64,000 bases of DNA, taken from NCBI RefSeq assembly GCF_002797555.1, contig NZ_PGFA01000001.1:2914001-2978000 (forward strand). The letters run 5' to 3'. Position numbers and translations under genes: made by a program. Origin of the DNA: Hymenobacter chitinivorans DSM 11115 (GTDB lineage Bacteria; Bacteroidota; Bacteroidia; Cytophagales; Hymenobacteraceae). The notes under the pieces are model-generated. The model made no database searches, was not told the origin of the DNA, and saw nothing but the letters and a program-made list of their open reading frames with translations. Positions 16,800 through 24,552 of the stretch are shown one piece after another (position 1 is the first letter of the stretch; the number at the start of each line of letters is the position of its first letter).

Positions 16800-17753
16800 A
16801 TGAACCGCTTCGACCGTATCACCGCCCTCCTCATTCAGCTCCAGGCCAAGCGCGTGGTAAAGGGCCCCGAGCTGGCCCAGCGCTACGGCGTGAGTTTGCG
16901 CACCATTTACCGCGACCTACGCACCCTGGAAGAAGCCGGGGTGCCGCTCTGCGGGGAGGCGGGCGTGGGCTACAGCCTGGCCGAGGGCTACCGCTTGCCC
17001 CCGGTCATGTTCTCGCGCGAGGAAGCCACGGCCCTGCTCACGGCCGAAAAGCTGGCCTCCCAGCTCACCGATGCCCACACGGCCCAGCTCAACGGCTCGG
17101 CCATGGACAAGCTGCGGGCCGTGCTGCGCCGCACCGACCGGGACTTTCTCGAAGATTTGAGTCCGCGCATTACCATTCTCAAAACCGGCCGGCCCGGCAC
17201 GCCCGTCATTCCGCCGGCTTCCAATACTCACCAGGCTCTGCTCCAGGCCGTTGCCGAAAAGCGCGTCGTGGGCCTCGACTACCGGGCCGGCTACCAGGCC
17301 ACGGCCTCCCAGCGCGAGATTGAGCCCATCGGGGTGTATTTCGGGCACTACTGGCACGTGGTGGGCTTCTGCCGCCTGCGCCAGGAGTTCCGCGACTTCC
17401 GCCTCGACCGAATCGTGGGCCTGCACCTGCGCCCGGAGCACTTCGCGCCCCGCCCCGACACGCTCCAGACCTACTGGCAGCAGCTGGCCGAGCGGCGCCA
17501 GACCCAGCCCCTGGTGGTGCGGTTTGCGCCCTGCGCGGTGGCCCGGGTGCAGGAAAATAAGCACCACTTCGGGGCGGCCCAGGAGCTGACCACGGCCAGC
17601 GGGGAGCTGGAAATCACCTTCCTGACCGGGCAGCCCTGCTACCTGGCCCGCTGGCTGCTGCTCTTTGCCGGCCAGGCCACCATCGTTTCGCCGCCGGAGC
17701 TGCGGGAGCAAGTGCGGGAGTTGGCCCAGCAGGCCTTTCAGCATTTTGGCTGA
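16800..17753 (+). CDS. YafY-family regulator (HTH_11 plus WYL domain)
   Basis: 317 aa from the ATG at 16800; a longer form from 16731 reads through repeat-adjacent sequence. Residues 1-60 are the DeoR/HTH_11 helix-turn-helix (GPELAQRYGVSLRTIYRDLRTLEEAG). The WYL domain lies at about 140-225 (EKRVVGLDYRAG.. and EPIGVYFGHYWHVVGFCRLRQEFRDFRLDRI), and a WCX-like C-terminal domain follows. WYL proteins sense ligands or nucleic acids and often regulate DNA-damage or defence genes. TACATTTC lies 7 bp before the ATG and could serve as a -7 element of a leaderless transcript. The DinB gene at 17866 follows on the same strand and may be co-transcribed or regulated. Confidence 0.88.
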   Translation: MNRFDRITALLIQLQAKRVVKGPELAQRYGVSLRTIYRDLRTLEEAGVPLCGEAGVGYSLAEGYRLPPVMFSREEATALLTAEKLASQLTDAHTAQLNGSAMDKLRAVLRRTDRDFLEDLSPRITILKTGRPGTPVIPPASNTHQALLQAVAEKRVVGLDYRAGYQATASQREIEPIGVYFGHYWHVVGFCRLRQEFRDFRLDRIVGLHLRPEHFAPRPDTLQTYWQQLAERRQTQPLVVRFAPCAVARVQENKHHFGAAQELTTASGELEITFLTGQPCYLARWLLLFAGQATIVSPPELREQVRELAQQAFQHFG

Positions 17754-17865
17754 GGCGCGGAGCTCCGGAAATTATTTTTGCACCCACCCGTTTCCTGCTG
17801 ACATAGGGCTGTCACTGGGCGCCGCTAGGTTTGAGGCATCATTCACCCCAAACCTTTTCTCTGCC

Positions 17866-18390
17866 ATGCTGACTGCCACCCTTACCCCCCTTGCCCAGGC
17901 CCTGCTGCCCGAACTCGACCACGAACTGGCCCTCACCCGCCGGGTGCTCAGCCGCCTGCCCGAAGCCCAGTTTGGCTGGCAGCCCCACCCCAAGTCGATG
18001 ACGCTCACCGTGCTGGCCACCCACATCAGCGACCTGCTCGGCGGCATTGCCATGACCATGCAAAGCACCGAGCTGGATCTGGAGCAGTACGACGCCGTCA
18101 ACGACGGGCCGGCCGCCACCCTGGCCGAGCTGCTGACCCGGCTGGAAGCCAGCGGGGCCAGTGCCGCCGAGGCCATCAGCAACGCTACAACCGAAGACTT
18201 TGCCGAGCCCTGGACCCTGCGCCACGGCCCCACGGTGCTGCTCAGCCAGCCCCGGGCCGACATCGTGCGTCACCTGCTCAGCCACCTGATTCACCACCGC
18301 GGGCAGCTGAGCGTGTATTTGCGCCTGCTCGAGGTGCCCGTGCCCTACATCTACGGCCCCTCCGCCGACGAAGCCACCAACCCCGGGTAA
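17866..18390 (+). CDS. DinB family protein
   Basis: 174 aa from the ATG at 17866. This is a four-helix DinB-like protein with candidate metal-binding His in ATHISDLLGG (about residue 52) and HLIHHRGQLSVYLRLLEVPVP (about 145-150); the H-x-x-H-H-R-GQL motif is typical of the DinB_2 subgroup. It is probably a thiol-dependent transferase or hydrolase of unknown substrate. It lies 112 bp behind the WYL regulator gene, with TATTTTTG at 17773-17780 as a possible -7 element of its own. A terminator follows. Confidence 0.83.
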   Translation: MLTATLTPLAQALLPELDHELALTRRVLSRLPEAQFGWQPHPKSMTLTVLATHISDLLGGIAMTMQSTELDLEQYDAVNDGPAATLAELLTRLEASGASAAEAISNATTEDFAEPWTLRHGPTVLLSQPRADIVRHLLSHLIHHRGQLSVYLRLLEVPVPYIYGPSADEATNPG

Positions 18391-18406
18391 GCCCGAGCCC
18401 GGCGCA

Positions 18407-18449
18407 AAAAGCCCGTCCTGCTGCACTACGCGCAGCAGGACGGGCTTTT
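18407..18449. terminator. Bidirectional terminator between DinB and cupin genes
   Basis: AAAAGCCCGTCCTGCTGC (18407-18424) pairs perfectly with GCAGCAGGACGGGCTTTT (18432-18449), an 18-bp stem with a 7-nt loop between convergent genes. Confidence 0.9.
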
Positions 18450-18483
18450 GATTTTACGGCTCTTTACTACAAATGGCGGCGCG

Positions 18484-18882
18484 CTACGAAATGGCGCTGG
18501 GGCTGTGCAGCAGCGGCAGCTGCAGGCGGTCCACGGTTTCGCCCTCGAAGTCGAACTCAATCAGGATGGCCGGCTCCTCGCCCACTACCCAGCCGTCGTG
18601 CCCGGGCTCGATGGCCACGGCCTGGGGGGCCACAAACTCCTCGACGACCCCGTCGGCGTACTGAATGTTGATCTGGCCGGCAGCCAGAAAACCTACGTGG
18701 GCGTGCATGCACAGCGGGGTGCCCACAATTTCCTTCAGGTTCCGGGACCACCGAAACCCGACCGGGTACACGATGCGCTTCACCCGGGCTGCCCCGGTCT
18801 GAACCACATCCACCTGCACCCCGCCTACTTCGCGGCGGGTAGCACCTTTCATCGGACCAAGCAGTGATTCTGGGGTAGGCAT
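18484..18882 (-). CDS. Cupin-domain protein
   Basis: 132 aa small beta-barrel. The pattern CMHAHVGFLAAGQINIQYADG followed by EPGHDGWVVGEEP is that of a single cupin domain (motif 1 with two His, motif 2 with P-G-H). There is no signal peptide. Such proteins often act as metal-dependent sensors or small-molecule binding domains; the ligand cannot be deduced. It is preceded by about 180 bp without a recognisable gene and is not part of an operon. Confidence 0.75.
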   Translation of the reverse strand: MPTPESLLGPMKGATRREVGGVQVDVVQTGAARVKRIVYPVGFRWSRNLKEIVGTPLCMHAHVGFLAAGQINIQYADGVVEEFVAPQAVAIEPGHDGWVVGEEPAILIEFDFEGETVDRLQLPLLHSPSAIS

Positions 18883-19064
18883 ACGCGTAGGATTACAGGT
18901 AGAACAAATAGAACTGACAGATTAAAACCCTGGCCTTAACCGCCTAAAAGCAAGGGTAATATAGGACTTTTCAGCTAAAGCGCAAGCCCCAGGTCCGAAT
19001 TATAGTCGCGCTTGAGCCCGGCCAACTGCCGGCTCCAGGCGGGAAGGTCGGGTACTAGTCCACG

Positions 19065-19095
19065 AAAAAAGCCGGCCCTGGGCAGGGCCGGCTTT
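19065..19095 (-). terminator. Terminator for the SDR gene
   Basis: CAGGGCCGGCTTT and AAAGCCGGCCCTG (19068-19095) form a 13-bp stem. On the minus strand it is followed by a T-run (19070-19065). Confidence 0.8.
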
Positions 19096-19116
19096 GCTCA
19101 TCTAACGGCGGCGGGG

Positions 19117-19920
19117 CTACTTGCTCTCGTCGTCCACGGGTTTGCCTTGTTGGTGCATGTTGGCCGCCACCAGGTCATCGGGAATGACGTTGCTGATGGC
19201 CACCTGCACCTTGTTTTTCAGGCCCGAGACAATCTTGTCCTTGCCGGCCAGCAGGGCTTCGTAGCCATCCTTGGCCACTTTGGCCGGGTCGGCCTTGCTG
19301 CCCTCGGCCACCAGCTTGGACTGCTCCATGTCGGCCTTGCGGAAGAAGTCGGTGTCCGTCACGCCCGGCAGCAGGGCCGTAATGGTCACGCCCGAATCCT
19401 TGGTTTCTTCCCGGATGGCCTCGGTAAAGGACGTCACGAAGGCCTTGGTGCCGTGGTACACCGACTGCAGCGGCCCGGGCAATTCCCCGCCGATGGACGA
19501 CACCTGCAGAATCTTGCCCGAGCCCCGGGCCACCATTTCCTTCAAAAAGCACTTGGTGAGCACCACGTAGGCCCCGATGTTGAGCTGGATGATGTCCAAT
19601 TCCCGGTTGATGTCGGTTTCGATAAACTCGCCGTACTGGCCCTGGCCGGCGTCGTTGACCAGCACTTCCACCTCGATGCCTTGGGCCTTCACTTCCTCGT
19701 AGACCTCAAACGGAGCCTGGCGCTGAAACAAGTCCTTGGCCAGGGGCACCACCCGCACGCCGTATTGCTGGGTCAGCTCGGCCGCTGTGCTGGCCAGTTC
19801 CGGCTGATTGCGGGCCACAATAACTAGGTTGTACTTATCCTGCGCCAGGAGCTTGGCCAGCTCGTAGCCAATACCGCTCGTGGCCCCCGTGACGAGGGCA
19901 AATTTCTGTTCGTTAGCCAT
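19117..19920 (-). CDS. SDR family oxidoreductase
   Basis: 267 aa from the ATG at 19920 (MANEQKFALVTGATSGIG). The dinucleotide-binding motif TGATSGIG is at about 10-17. The usual NNAG is replaced by NDAG, and the catalytic Ser and Y-x-x-x-K (SSIGG.., YHGTK) are present. This resembles the DltE/YqjQ-like SDR group, which often acts on fatty or carbonyl substrates, but the substrate is not predictable. The C-terminus (NVIPDDLVAANMHQQGKPVDDESK) is typical of the Bacteroidota members. Monocistronic, with a terminator directly behind. Confidence 0.85.
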   Translation of the reverse strand: MANEQKFALVTGATSGIGYELAKLLAQDKYNLVIVARNQPELASTAAELTQQYGVRVVPLAKDLFQRQAPFEVYEEVKAQGIEVEVLVNDAGQGQYGEFIETDINRELDIIQLNIGAYVVLTKCFLKEMVARGSGKILQVSSIGGELPGPLQSVYHGTKAFVTSFTEAIREETKDSGVTITALLPGVTDTDFFRKADMEQSKLVAEGSKADPAKVAKDGYEALLAGKDKIVSGLKNKVQVAISNVIPDDLVAANMHQQGKPVDDESK

Positions 19921-20060
19921 AGTGTTTTTTAGGTTAGGTTGGTAGCAGACAATACGTTTGCTTACGCCCATTGGCCCGGCGCGTTTCCATCCCCAGCCGG
20001 ATTTTTTCCGGCTAACTCCTTACTGCTCAGCTTACCGGCCGTATCCAATGCACCACCCAG

Positions 20061-20112
20061 CCCCACGCAAAAAGCCCTGACCACGGCCGTGGTCAGGGCT
20101 TTTTGCGTGGGG
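20061..20112. terminator. Perfect 52-bp palindrome, probable bidirectional terminator
   Basis: Positions 20061-20086 and 20087-20112 are exact reverse complements with no spacer (CCCCACGCAAAAAGCCC...GGGCTTTTTGCGTGGGG). The inner 15 bp plus A/T runs form a normal terminator core; the GC arms outside the runs extend it to full dyad symmetry. Confidence 0.8.
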
Positions 20113-20123
20113 CGTAACGCCCG

Positions 20124-20708
20124 CTATTTCTTAGCCGGCGCCACCTGCACCACCGAGTTGGCGGGCAGCGGCACTTCGCGCGAGGTCTGGAACTCGGGGG
20201 CTTTGTCGGCCTGCTCTTCCACCTTGCGCTGCACGATGCGCAGCGTGTTGCCGCCCACGTTCATCACGGCCAGGTCATAGCTGGTGCCCGAGCCGGGGTC
20301 GTAGCTGCGGAAGCCCATGAGCATGTCGCCGGGGAAGCCGGCCAGCTTGGCTTTTTCCTTGTCGACGACGTCGGGCTTGCCGCTGAACTGGCCCAGGTCG
20401 ATATCCTGGTTTTTGGCGCCTTTCACCACGAGGTGGGCGGCCGTTTTACGGTCGGGGCCGGCCGCGCCGGGCTTAAAGGCAAAGCTGATGGTCAGGTTCT
20501 GGGTGGTGCTGGCAGCCGGCGCGGCGGCGGGCGTAGCCGGAGCTGCCGCGGGAGCGGTGGCCGTATCGGCGGCCGGTGCAGCCTCCGGCGTAGTGGGCGT
20601 AGCGGCAGTTTCCGCGGGAGCCGACTGCTCGGTGGCGGGCGGCGTTTGGTTGCAGCCGGCCAGCAAAAGCAGGACCGCGGCCAGCGGCAGGTAGGAGAAT
20701 TTCGTCAT
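20124..20708 (-). CDS. Lipoprotein with Ala/Pro/Thr-rich linker
   Basis: 194 aa. A lipobox (LLLLAG-C19) is followed by a low-complexity Ala/Pro/Thr stretch to about residue 68, and then a globular domain (LTISFAFKPGAAGPDRKTAAHLVVKG..) of about 120 residues with no recognised family. It is probably anchored in the outer or inner membrane. Two strong palindromic terminators flank it, so it is monocistronic. Function unknown. Confidence 0.75.
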   Translation of the reverse strand: MTKFSYLPLAAVLLLLAGCNQTPPATEQSAPAETAATPTTPEAAPAADTATAPAAAPATPAAAPAASTTQNLTISFAFKPGAAGPDRKTAAHLVVKGAKNQDIDLGQFSGKPDVVDKEKAKLAGFPGDMLMGFRSYDPGSGTSYDLAVMNVGGNTLRIVQRKVEEQADKAPEFQTSREVPLPANSVVQVAPAKK

Positions 20709-20868
20709 GGGAAGAACTAGGCAGAAAACGGAAAATTCGTGTTGACCGGGTAAGATTACGCATTATTGCCCGCTCCTGCACCTACTTGCCGCGGGCAAAG
20801 TTGCATTTTTTGGTTTTGCCTCCTTTGCCCCTAGCGTACCTATTTGCCACTGGTCCAACAGCAAGCAG

Positions 20869-20924
20869 CCGTGCGCCCCGCAAAAAGGCCGTATCCCGGA
20901 GGCGGCTTTTTGCGGGGCGCACGG
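20869..20924. terminator. Long-arm terminator-like inverted repeat
   Basis: CCGTGCGCCCCGCAAAAAG and CTTTTTGCGGGGCGCACGG pair over 19 bp, with a further short GCCG-type stem and an 11-nt loop. As at 20061, GC arms extend beyond the A/T-run. Confidence 0.75.
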
Positions 20925-20969
20925 TAGATTAAGTTCGGACAAAATGAGGCGCTACCACCCGCGGCCGGC

Positions 20970-21212
20970 TTACAGCGGGTGGGCGTCGTCGTTGCGGCTG
21001 GCTCCCGGGTCGGTGAGTTCCAGGGAAGAATCCTGACCGGTATCCGGCGCAGAATCTGCTAAGCCGCTGCCTTCCTGCTCGGCCGCGCTGCCCGACGCTG
21101 CCGCGGCATCAGAGTCATTCTGGGCCGCTTCGGCGGCTGTCGGCTGCGGCTTTTGCTGCTTAGGATCCGGAGCGGCGGCGGTTGGGGCTGGCGCGGAGGT
21201 TGAAATTGCCAT
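20970..21212 (-). CDS. Small low-complexity acidic protein
   Basis: 80 aa, rich in Ala, Ser, Asp, Gln and Pro (MAISTSAPAPTAAAPDPKQQ..), with no hydrophobic segment and probably disordered. The frame is the only one in this gap with a good ATG and a stop near a terminator. It may be a short hypothetical gene typical of the genus; it could also be spurious. Confidence 0.45.
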   Translation of the reverse strand: MAISTSAPAPTAAAPDPKQQKPQPTAAEAAQNDSDAAAASGSAAEQEGSGLADSAPDTGQDSSLELTDPGASRNDDAHPL

Positions 21213-21321
21213 AGCGGTTACGGTTACAAGCGGTGAAACATGCGCTGTTCAGCTTCTCAACGTACAAACCGCCGCTGGGTTGACTTCTGCAGCCCGCGCC
21301 AACTCTCCCCGCCGGAATCGG

Positions 21322-22284
21322 CTAGGCAGCCACCATATGGGGGCTAACGGCGGCCGGCGTCGAGCCGGAACGCTGAACAAGGCGACGCAGGGTCTGCGCC
21401 AGTTTGGCCTCGGTCTTTTTGGTAGCCAAAAACACGAGTAAGCCCCCGGCCATGGCGAAAAAGAAGCTTACCAAGCCAAAGGCCAGCGCAATGAACAGGT
21501 GAAAGCCCACGGCGGGCAGCAAGAGCTTCGCCCGGTTTTTGGGGCGCATAAAAATGGCGCCGGCCAGAATTATTTCGAAGAGAATGGTGCCCCACGTCAG
21601 GCCCGATACGACGTAGGCATTGGTCAAAGCCGAGGCCAGCAGCCGCTCCATCCACGCCGGATACCCAAATATGGGGTCATTCAGAAAATAGTAAATAGCG
21701 GTACCATTCTTCCACTCCTCCAGCTTGTAGACTTTCTCGACGCTGGCCTGCAAATACAGGACACCCATCTGCAGCTGAATCACGGCCCAGGATACATTGG
21801 CAACAAAATAATTAGCCCGGCCCAGTGCGTACTCCCGACCTAATTGCCAATGGTTGGGCCTCGCGTCGACGAGCGTTACCGGAATCAGCAGCAGGGTAAT
21901 GATTACCGTAATCTGGTCGCCACCTTCCAGAATCTGGGCCGAGCGAAACAGGCTGAAGGACACCAACCAGTGCAGCACCCCCGTCAGCCGGGGGTAGAAG
22001 CCCGAAACCACCGCCAGTAGCACGGCAATGCACACGGCGTAGTAGACCGTGATGTGCGCAAACCCGAAGTAGGTAAAAATATTGAAGTATTCCAGGGTTG
22101 GGTTAAAGCTGAGCTTCCCGAACGTAGGCTCATCAAAAAGAATGCTCGGCCCACTCAGCACCAGCGTAATCAGCGTGCCGATAGCGAGAAAAGTGCGGCT
22201 CAGCGCCACGAATAAAAACAAGGGCTTCCGGGTGGCCAGACCATCCAGAAAGCCTACGTACGAGTGAATAAGGCCGTTTTTCAT
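21322..22284 (-). CDS. sdpB: SdpB-like HTTM membrane protein, toxin maturation
   Basis: 320 aa polytopic protein with about 7-8 membrane segments, matching the SdpB/HTTM family. Segments include LFLFVALSRTFLAIGTLITLVLSG near the N-terminus, the SILF motif following it, and VIQLQMGVLYLQASVEKVYKLEEWKNGTAIYY, which corresponds to the conserved W-x-x-G-x-A-x-Y region. In Bacillus, SdpA and SdpB are needed to turn SdpC into the active killing peptide SDP. Here it follows sdpA with an ATGA overlap (22281-22284), so the two are translationally coupled. It is the last gene of the operon. Confidence 0.85.
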   Translation of the reverse strand: MKNGLIHSYVGFLDGLATRKPLFLFVALSRTFLAIGTLITLVLSGPSILFDEPTFGKLSFNPTLEYFNIFTYFGFAHITVYYAVCIAVLLAVVSGFYPRLTGVLHWLVSFSLFRSAQILEGGDQITVIITLLLIPVTLVDARPNHWQLGREYALGRANYFVANVSWAVIQLQMGVLYLQASVEKVYKLEEWKNGTAIYYFLNDPIFGYPAWMERLLASALTNAYVVSGLTWGTILFEIILAGAIFMRPKNRAKLLLPAVGFHLFIALAFGLVSFFFAMAGGLLVFLATKKTEAKLAQTLRRLVQRSGSTPAAVSPHMVAA

Positions 22285-22832
22285 TGCAGTATAATGCTAG
22301 TTACGTAGGCTGATTTCTTGAAATTGTCCGGATACTTGGCCCAGGACCAGGGCGCTATCTTATACTTCTTCAGAATATAGGTGCCGGGCGTAATAAACCG
22401 TAGCCTTTCGGGGTCGGCTTTGGCCCGGGTGATTTCGACTTCCGTAAACTGGGTTCGGCTAATTACCTCGTCCTTATCTTCTACCCGTACCCAGCTGCTG
22501 TCTTTTTTGACCAAAGCTGCTACCCGACTTATTTCCATATTTATCCGGCGACTCTTGCGCGAAAAGCCGTAGAGGCTCTTGGCATCGGCATTTTTAAAAT
22601 GCACCGGCGTTAACTTGTTGGACTGCTCTACCTTGTAAAGAGCGTATTTATCCCCGCGCGGACTACGGGTGAAAAAGCCCCAGCCTTCCGGAAAGAAAGT
22701 CGCTACGTTATAATTCTCCTTAAAGGACGACTCGGTGACATTGGGTCCGGCAGCCGCGAATACAACCTTCAGCAATAGGAAGCCAAAGATCATCAGCACA
22801 CTATTATAAAGAATAATATATCTCGCTTTCAT
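22281..22832 (-). CDS. sdpA: SdpA-like protein, toxin maturation
   Basis: 183 aa. One N-terminal membrane helix (about 8-27) is followed by a soluble domain with the SdpA hallmark FFPEGWGFFTRSPRGD (about 46-61). The C-terminal part ends in the KYKIAPWSWAKYP segment also seen in the family. It is required with SdpB for maturation of the SdpC precursor. It lies 99 bp behind sdpC across a hairpin and overlaps sdpB by 4 bp. The sequence is AT-richer than surrounding genes, like the whole sdp block. Confidence 0.85.
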   Translation of the reverse strand: MKARYIILYNSVLMIFGFLLLKVVFAAAGPNVTESSFKENYNVATFFPEGWGFFTRSPRGDKYALYKVEQSNKLTPVHFKNADAKSLYGFSRKSRRINMEISRVAALVKKDSSWVRVEDKDEVISRTQFTEVEITRAKADPERLRFITPGTYILKKYKIAPWSWAKYPDNFKKSAYVTSIILQ

Positions 22833-22861
22833 AATTGTATAATTCTAATTATAAAACTTAA

Positions 22862-22905
22862 AAAAAGGTCTTGGCACTCTAACGAAAGAACACCAAGACC
22901 TTTTT
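22862..22905 (-). terminator. Terminator or attenuator inside the sdp operon
   Basis: On the minus strand AAAAAGGTCTTGG (22905-22893) pairs with CCAAGACCTTTTT (22874-22862), 13 bp, and a T-run follows. It lies between the sdpC stop and the sdpA start. It would make sdpC transcripts outnumber sdpAB transcripts, or protect the 3' end of sdpC mRNA. Confidence 0.75.
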
Positions 22906-22931
22906 ACTATCCCCCGGAATTATACCATTGT

Positions 22932-23687
22932 TTAGCCCAGGTTGAAGGCAATATCCTTCACCAGGTTCTCATGCTCAAACGAAGAAGGAGCAGAAGTATC
23001 CTGGTCGGCACCGAGTACGGCCACGATTACAACAACTACAATTGCGGCAATTTCGATGGCTACAGCAATGTCAAAGGCCCAGGCTATACTGACCTGGTCT
23101 TGCAGGCCCTGCTCAGAACCCGAATCTTGGATACCAACCTTGGTTTTAGCATCCTGCATGAAGCGGGCTACTTCCTCCTGTTTGGAGAAGTCATACTTTT
23201 TCAGGTTGATCGACTTGAGGCCCTCCTGCAGCTTGGCTACCTTTTCGTTGTTGCCCGTGCCGGTCATTTTAACTGCCTGAATCAGCGAGCCGCCCTTGCG
23301 CAGGGCCGTATTGATGGCGTCGAAGTTTTTGGATTCTACGGCTTTCTGCAGTTCGGCAAAATAACCTGGATCCAGCTTACTCACAGCCGTTACCACCGCA
23401 GCATTATGCTCGGCCCGGGCCTGGGCAAACGCGGGATTTTGAGCCTGCTCTTTTTCCAGGGCCAGCCGGAAGGCCTGCAGGGTGGGCAGTTTGGCAGCTA
23501 CCTCGCCTTCGAGCAACAAAACCCCTCTGAACAATTGCTCACCAGTATAGCCTTTGGTAGCTACTTGGTTTAATTCACTTTTGGGAGCAGCCACCTCGTC
23601 TTTCGAGCAGCTAACAGTTAGGAAAGAAGTGGCCAGCAGCGCGCTCAGTCCTTTGGTAAAAACGGCATTACGGAAATAGTGAACCAT
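22932..23687 (-). CDS. sdpC: SdpC-like antimicrobial peptide precursor (lipoprotein)
   Basis: 251 aa from the ATG at 23687. The family start motif YTGEQLFRGVLLLEGEVA (about 47-64) aligns with the FSGEDYFRGLLFGQGEVG region I recall for Bacillus SdpC. A second match is YFAELQKAVESKNFDAINTAL. A hydrophobic segment (about 200-226, DIAVAIEIAAIVVVVIVAVLG) sits where the mature peptide is cut from SdpC. Two differences stand out. The signal sequence ends SC27-S-K-D-E, so the precursor is a lipoprotein with a Bacteroidota surface-export signal. The peptide region also lacks the two Cys that form the disulfide in SDP. Precursor identity is strong; the mature peptide ends are unknown. Confidence 0.85.
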   Translation of the reverse strand: MVHYFRNAVFTKGLSALLATSFLTVSCSKDEVAAPKSELNQVATKGYTGEQLFRGVLLLEGEVAAKLPTLQAFRLALEKEQAQNPAFAQARAEHNAAVVTAVSKLDPGYFAELQKAVESKNFDAINTALRKGGSLIQAVKMTGTGNNEKVAKLQEGLKSINLKKYDFSKQEEVARFMQDAKTKVGIQDSGSEQGLQDQVSIAWAFDIAVAIEIAAIVVVVIVAVLGADQDTSAPSSFEHENLVKDIAFNLG

Positions 23688-23770
23688 GATAAATGAGTTA
23701 AAAATGTTAAAAAGAAAAAAAGTAAAAAGTAATAAACACACACTCTACTTTAAGACCCGGGGGAGTCTTT

Positions 23771-23805
23771 GCGGTAGATATTTTAAGTATAAAAAGACGC
23801 GGTAG
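23771..23805 (-). promoter_or_regulatory. Direct heptamers upstream of sdpC
   Basis: CTACCGC (minus strand) occurs at 23777-23771 and 23805-23799, 28 bp apart with AT-rich sequence between, about 90-120 bp upstream of the sdpC start. Closer to the gene, AAGACTC...GGGTCTT (about 23752-23770) can form a small hairpin. These are candidate operator sites; no promoter fits the consensus perfectly. Confidence 0.4.
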
Positions 23806-24552
23806 TTTATCAGCTTTAAAGGCGGCGATTAGTAACCGATCCTCTAAAATCCAGAGTTAAACTCATCGGGGTTTGCAACCCGATTGCTGTAGCGCTTACA
23901 GATAAGACCTTCTTCTCAAGCGAGCAGTTCCCGACTTCTTGACGAGTACCGGCCCGCGGTAGAACAACAGTCAATTTGCCGGCACACTCAGCTCTGCACC
24001 CGATTACTAGCCAAGATTTCAATGACTCACAAAGCAAGTCACTATCATTCACGCACAAGTTTGACTACTTGGCGGATAATGTACGGTAGAAAAAGGAGAG
24101 CCTTCTAATCAGGCTGGGGCCGGCATGGATTAACTCCAGCAGCAGATTTTATAGCAGATATAATTTGAGAGATAAATTGATAGATGGGTTAAGTAAAGAT
24201 AAAATAAACTAGTAGTATTCGGTAGTGGTAGCGTTATCTGATCCAAACATAGGAGACGACAATCACAATAGCAAGAGTTTGCAAAAAATAATTTATTTTT
24301 TGCAAACTCCATCTGTAGCGTGTTATTCCGGCATTCACCTAACTCAGAAGTCCCAGGTGGTTACAGGCAAGCTGCCAGCTTGGGCGGGCACTGCCCCAGT
24401 TTTCGGTAAGCCACTTATAGCCTATATTCCGGGCTGCTACGGGGCTCCCGCCCCGAGGCAGCTAATCCCCTAGGTTTGCGTATAGGAAGTAAATTTGGTT
24501 TTCAGGAAGCCATGCTATTATGCGGTGTATGCGGAAGTAGCAGCTCGTCTCT
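23806..24552. other. Intergenic region upstream of the sdp operon with a 35-bp palindrome
   Basis: About 750 bp of AT-richer DNA between the divergent sdpC and AsmA-like genes. No ORF in it looks like a gene; in particular I see no SdpI-like multi-helix immunity protein and no ArsR-type SdpR. The one clear structure is a perfect 17-bp inverted repeat with a 1-nt loop at 24275-24309 (GAGTTTGCAAAAAATAA and its complement). It could be a terminator of a lost gene or an operator. Confidence 0.6.

Noticed and set aside
16346..16803. Heptad-like ORFs in several frames over the second 21-bp array
   Set aside because: Same reason: several overlapping frames stay open because of the period, and none has independent support.
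20970..21212. Strong functional call for the small acidic protein
   Set aside because: Composition is low-complexity and no homology is recognisable; kept only as a low-confidence hypothetical gene.
23816..24473. Short ORFs upstream of sdpC as an immunity gene
   Set aside because: None has the multi-helix pattern of SdpI, a credible start or normal composition.
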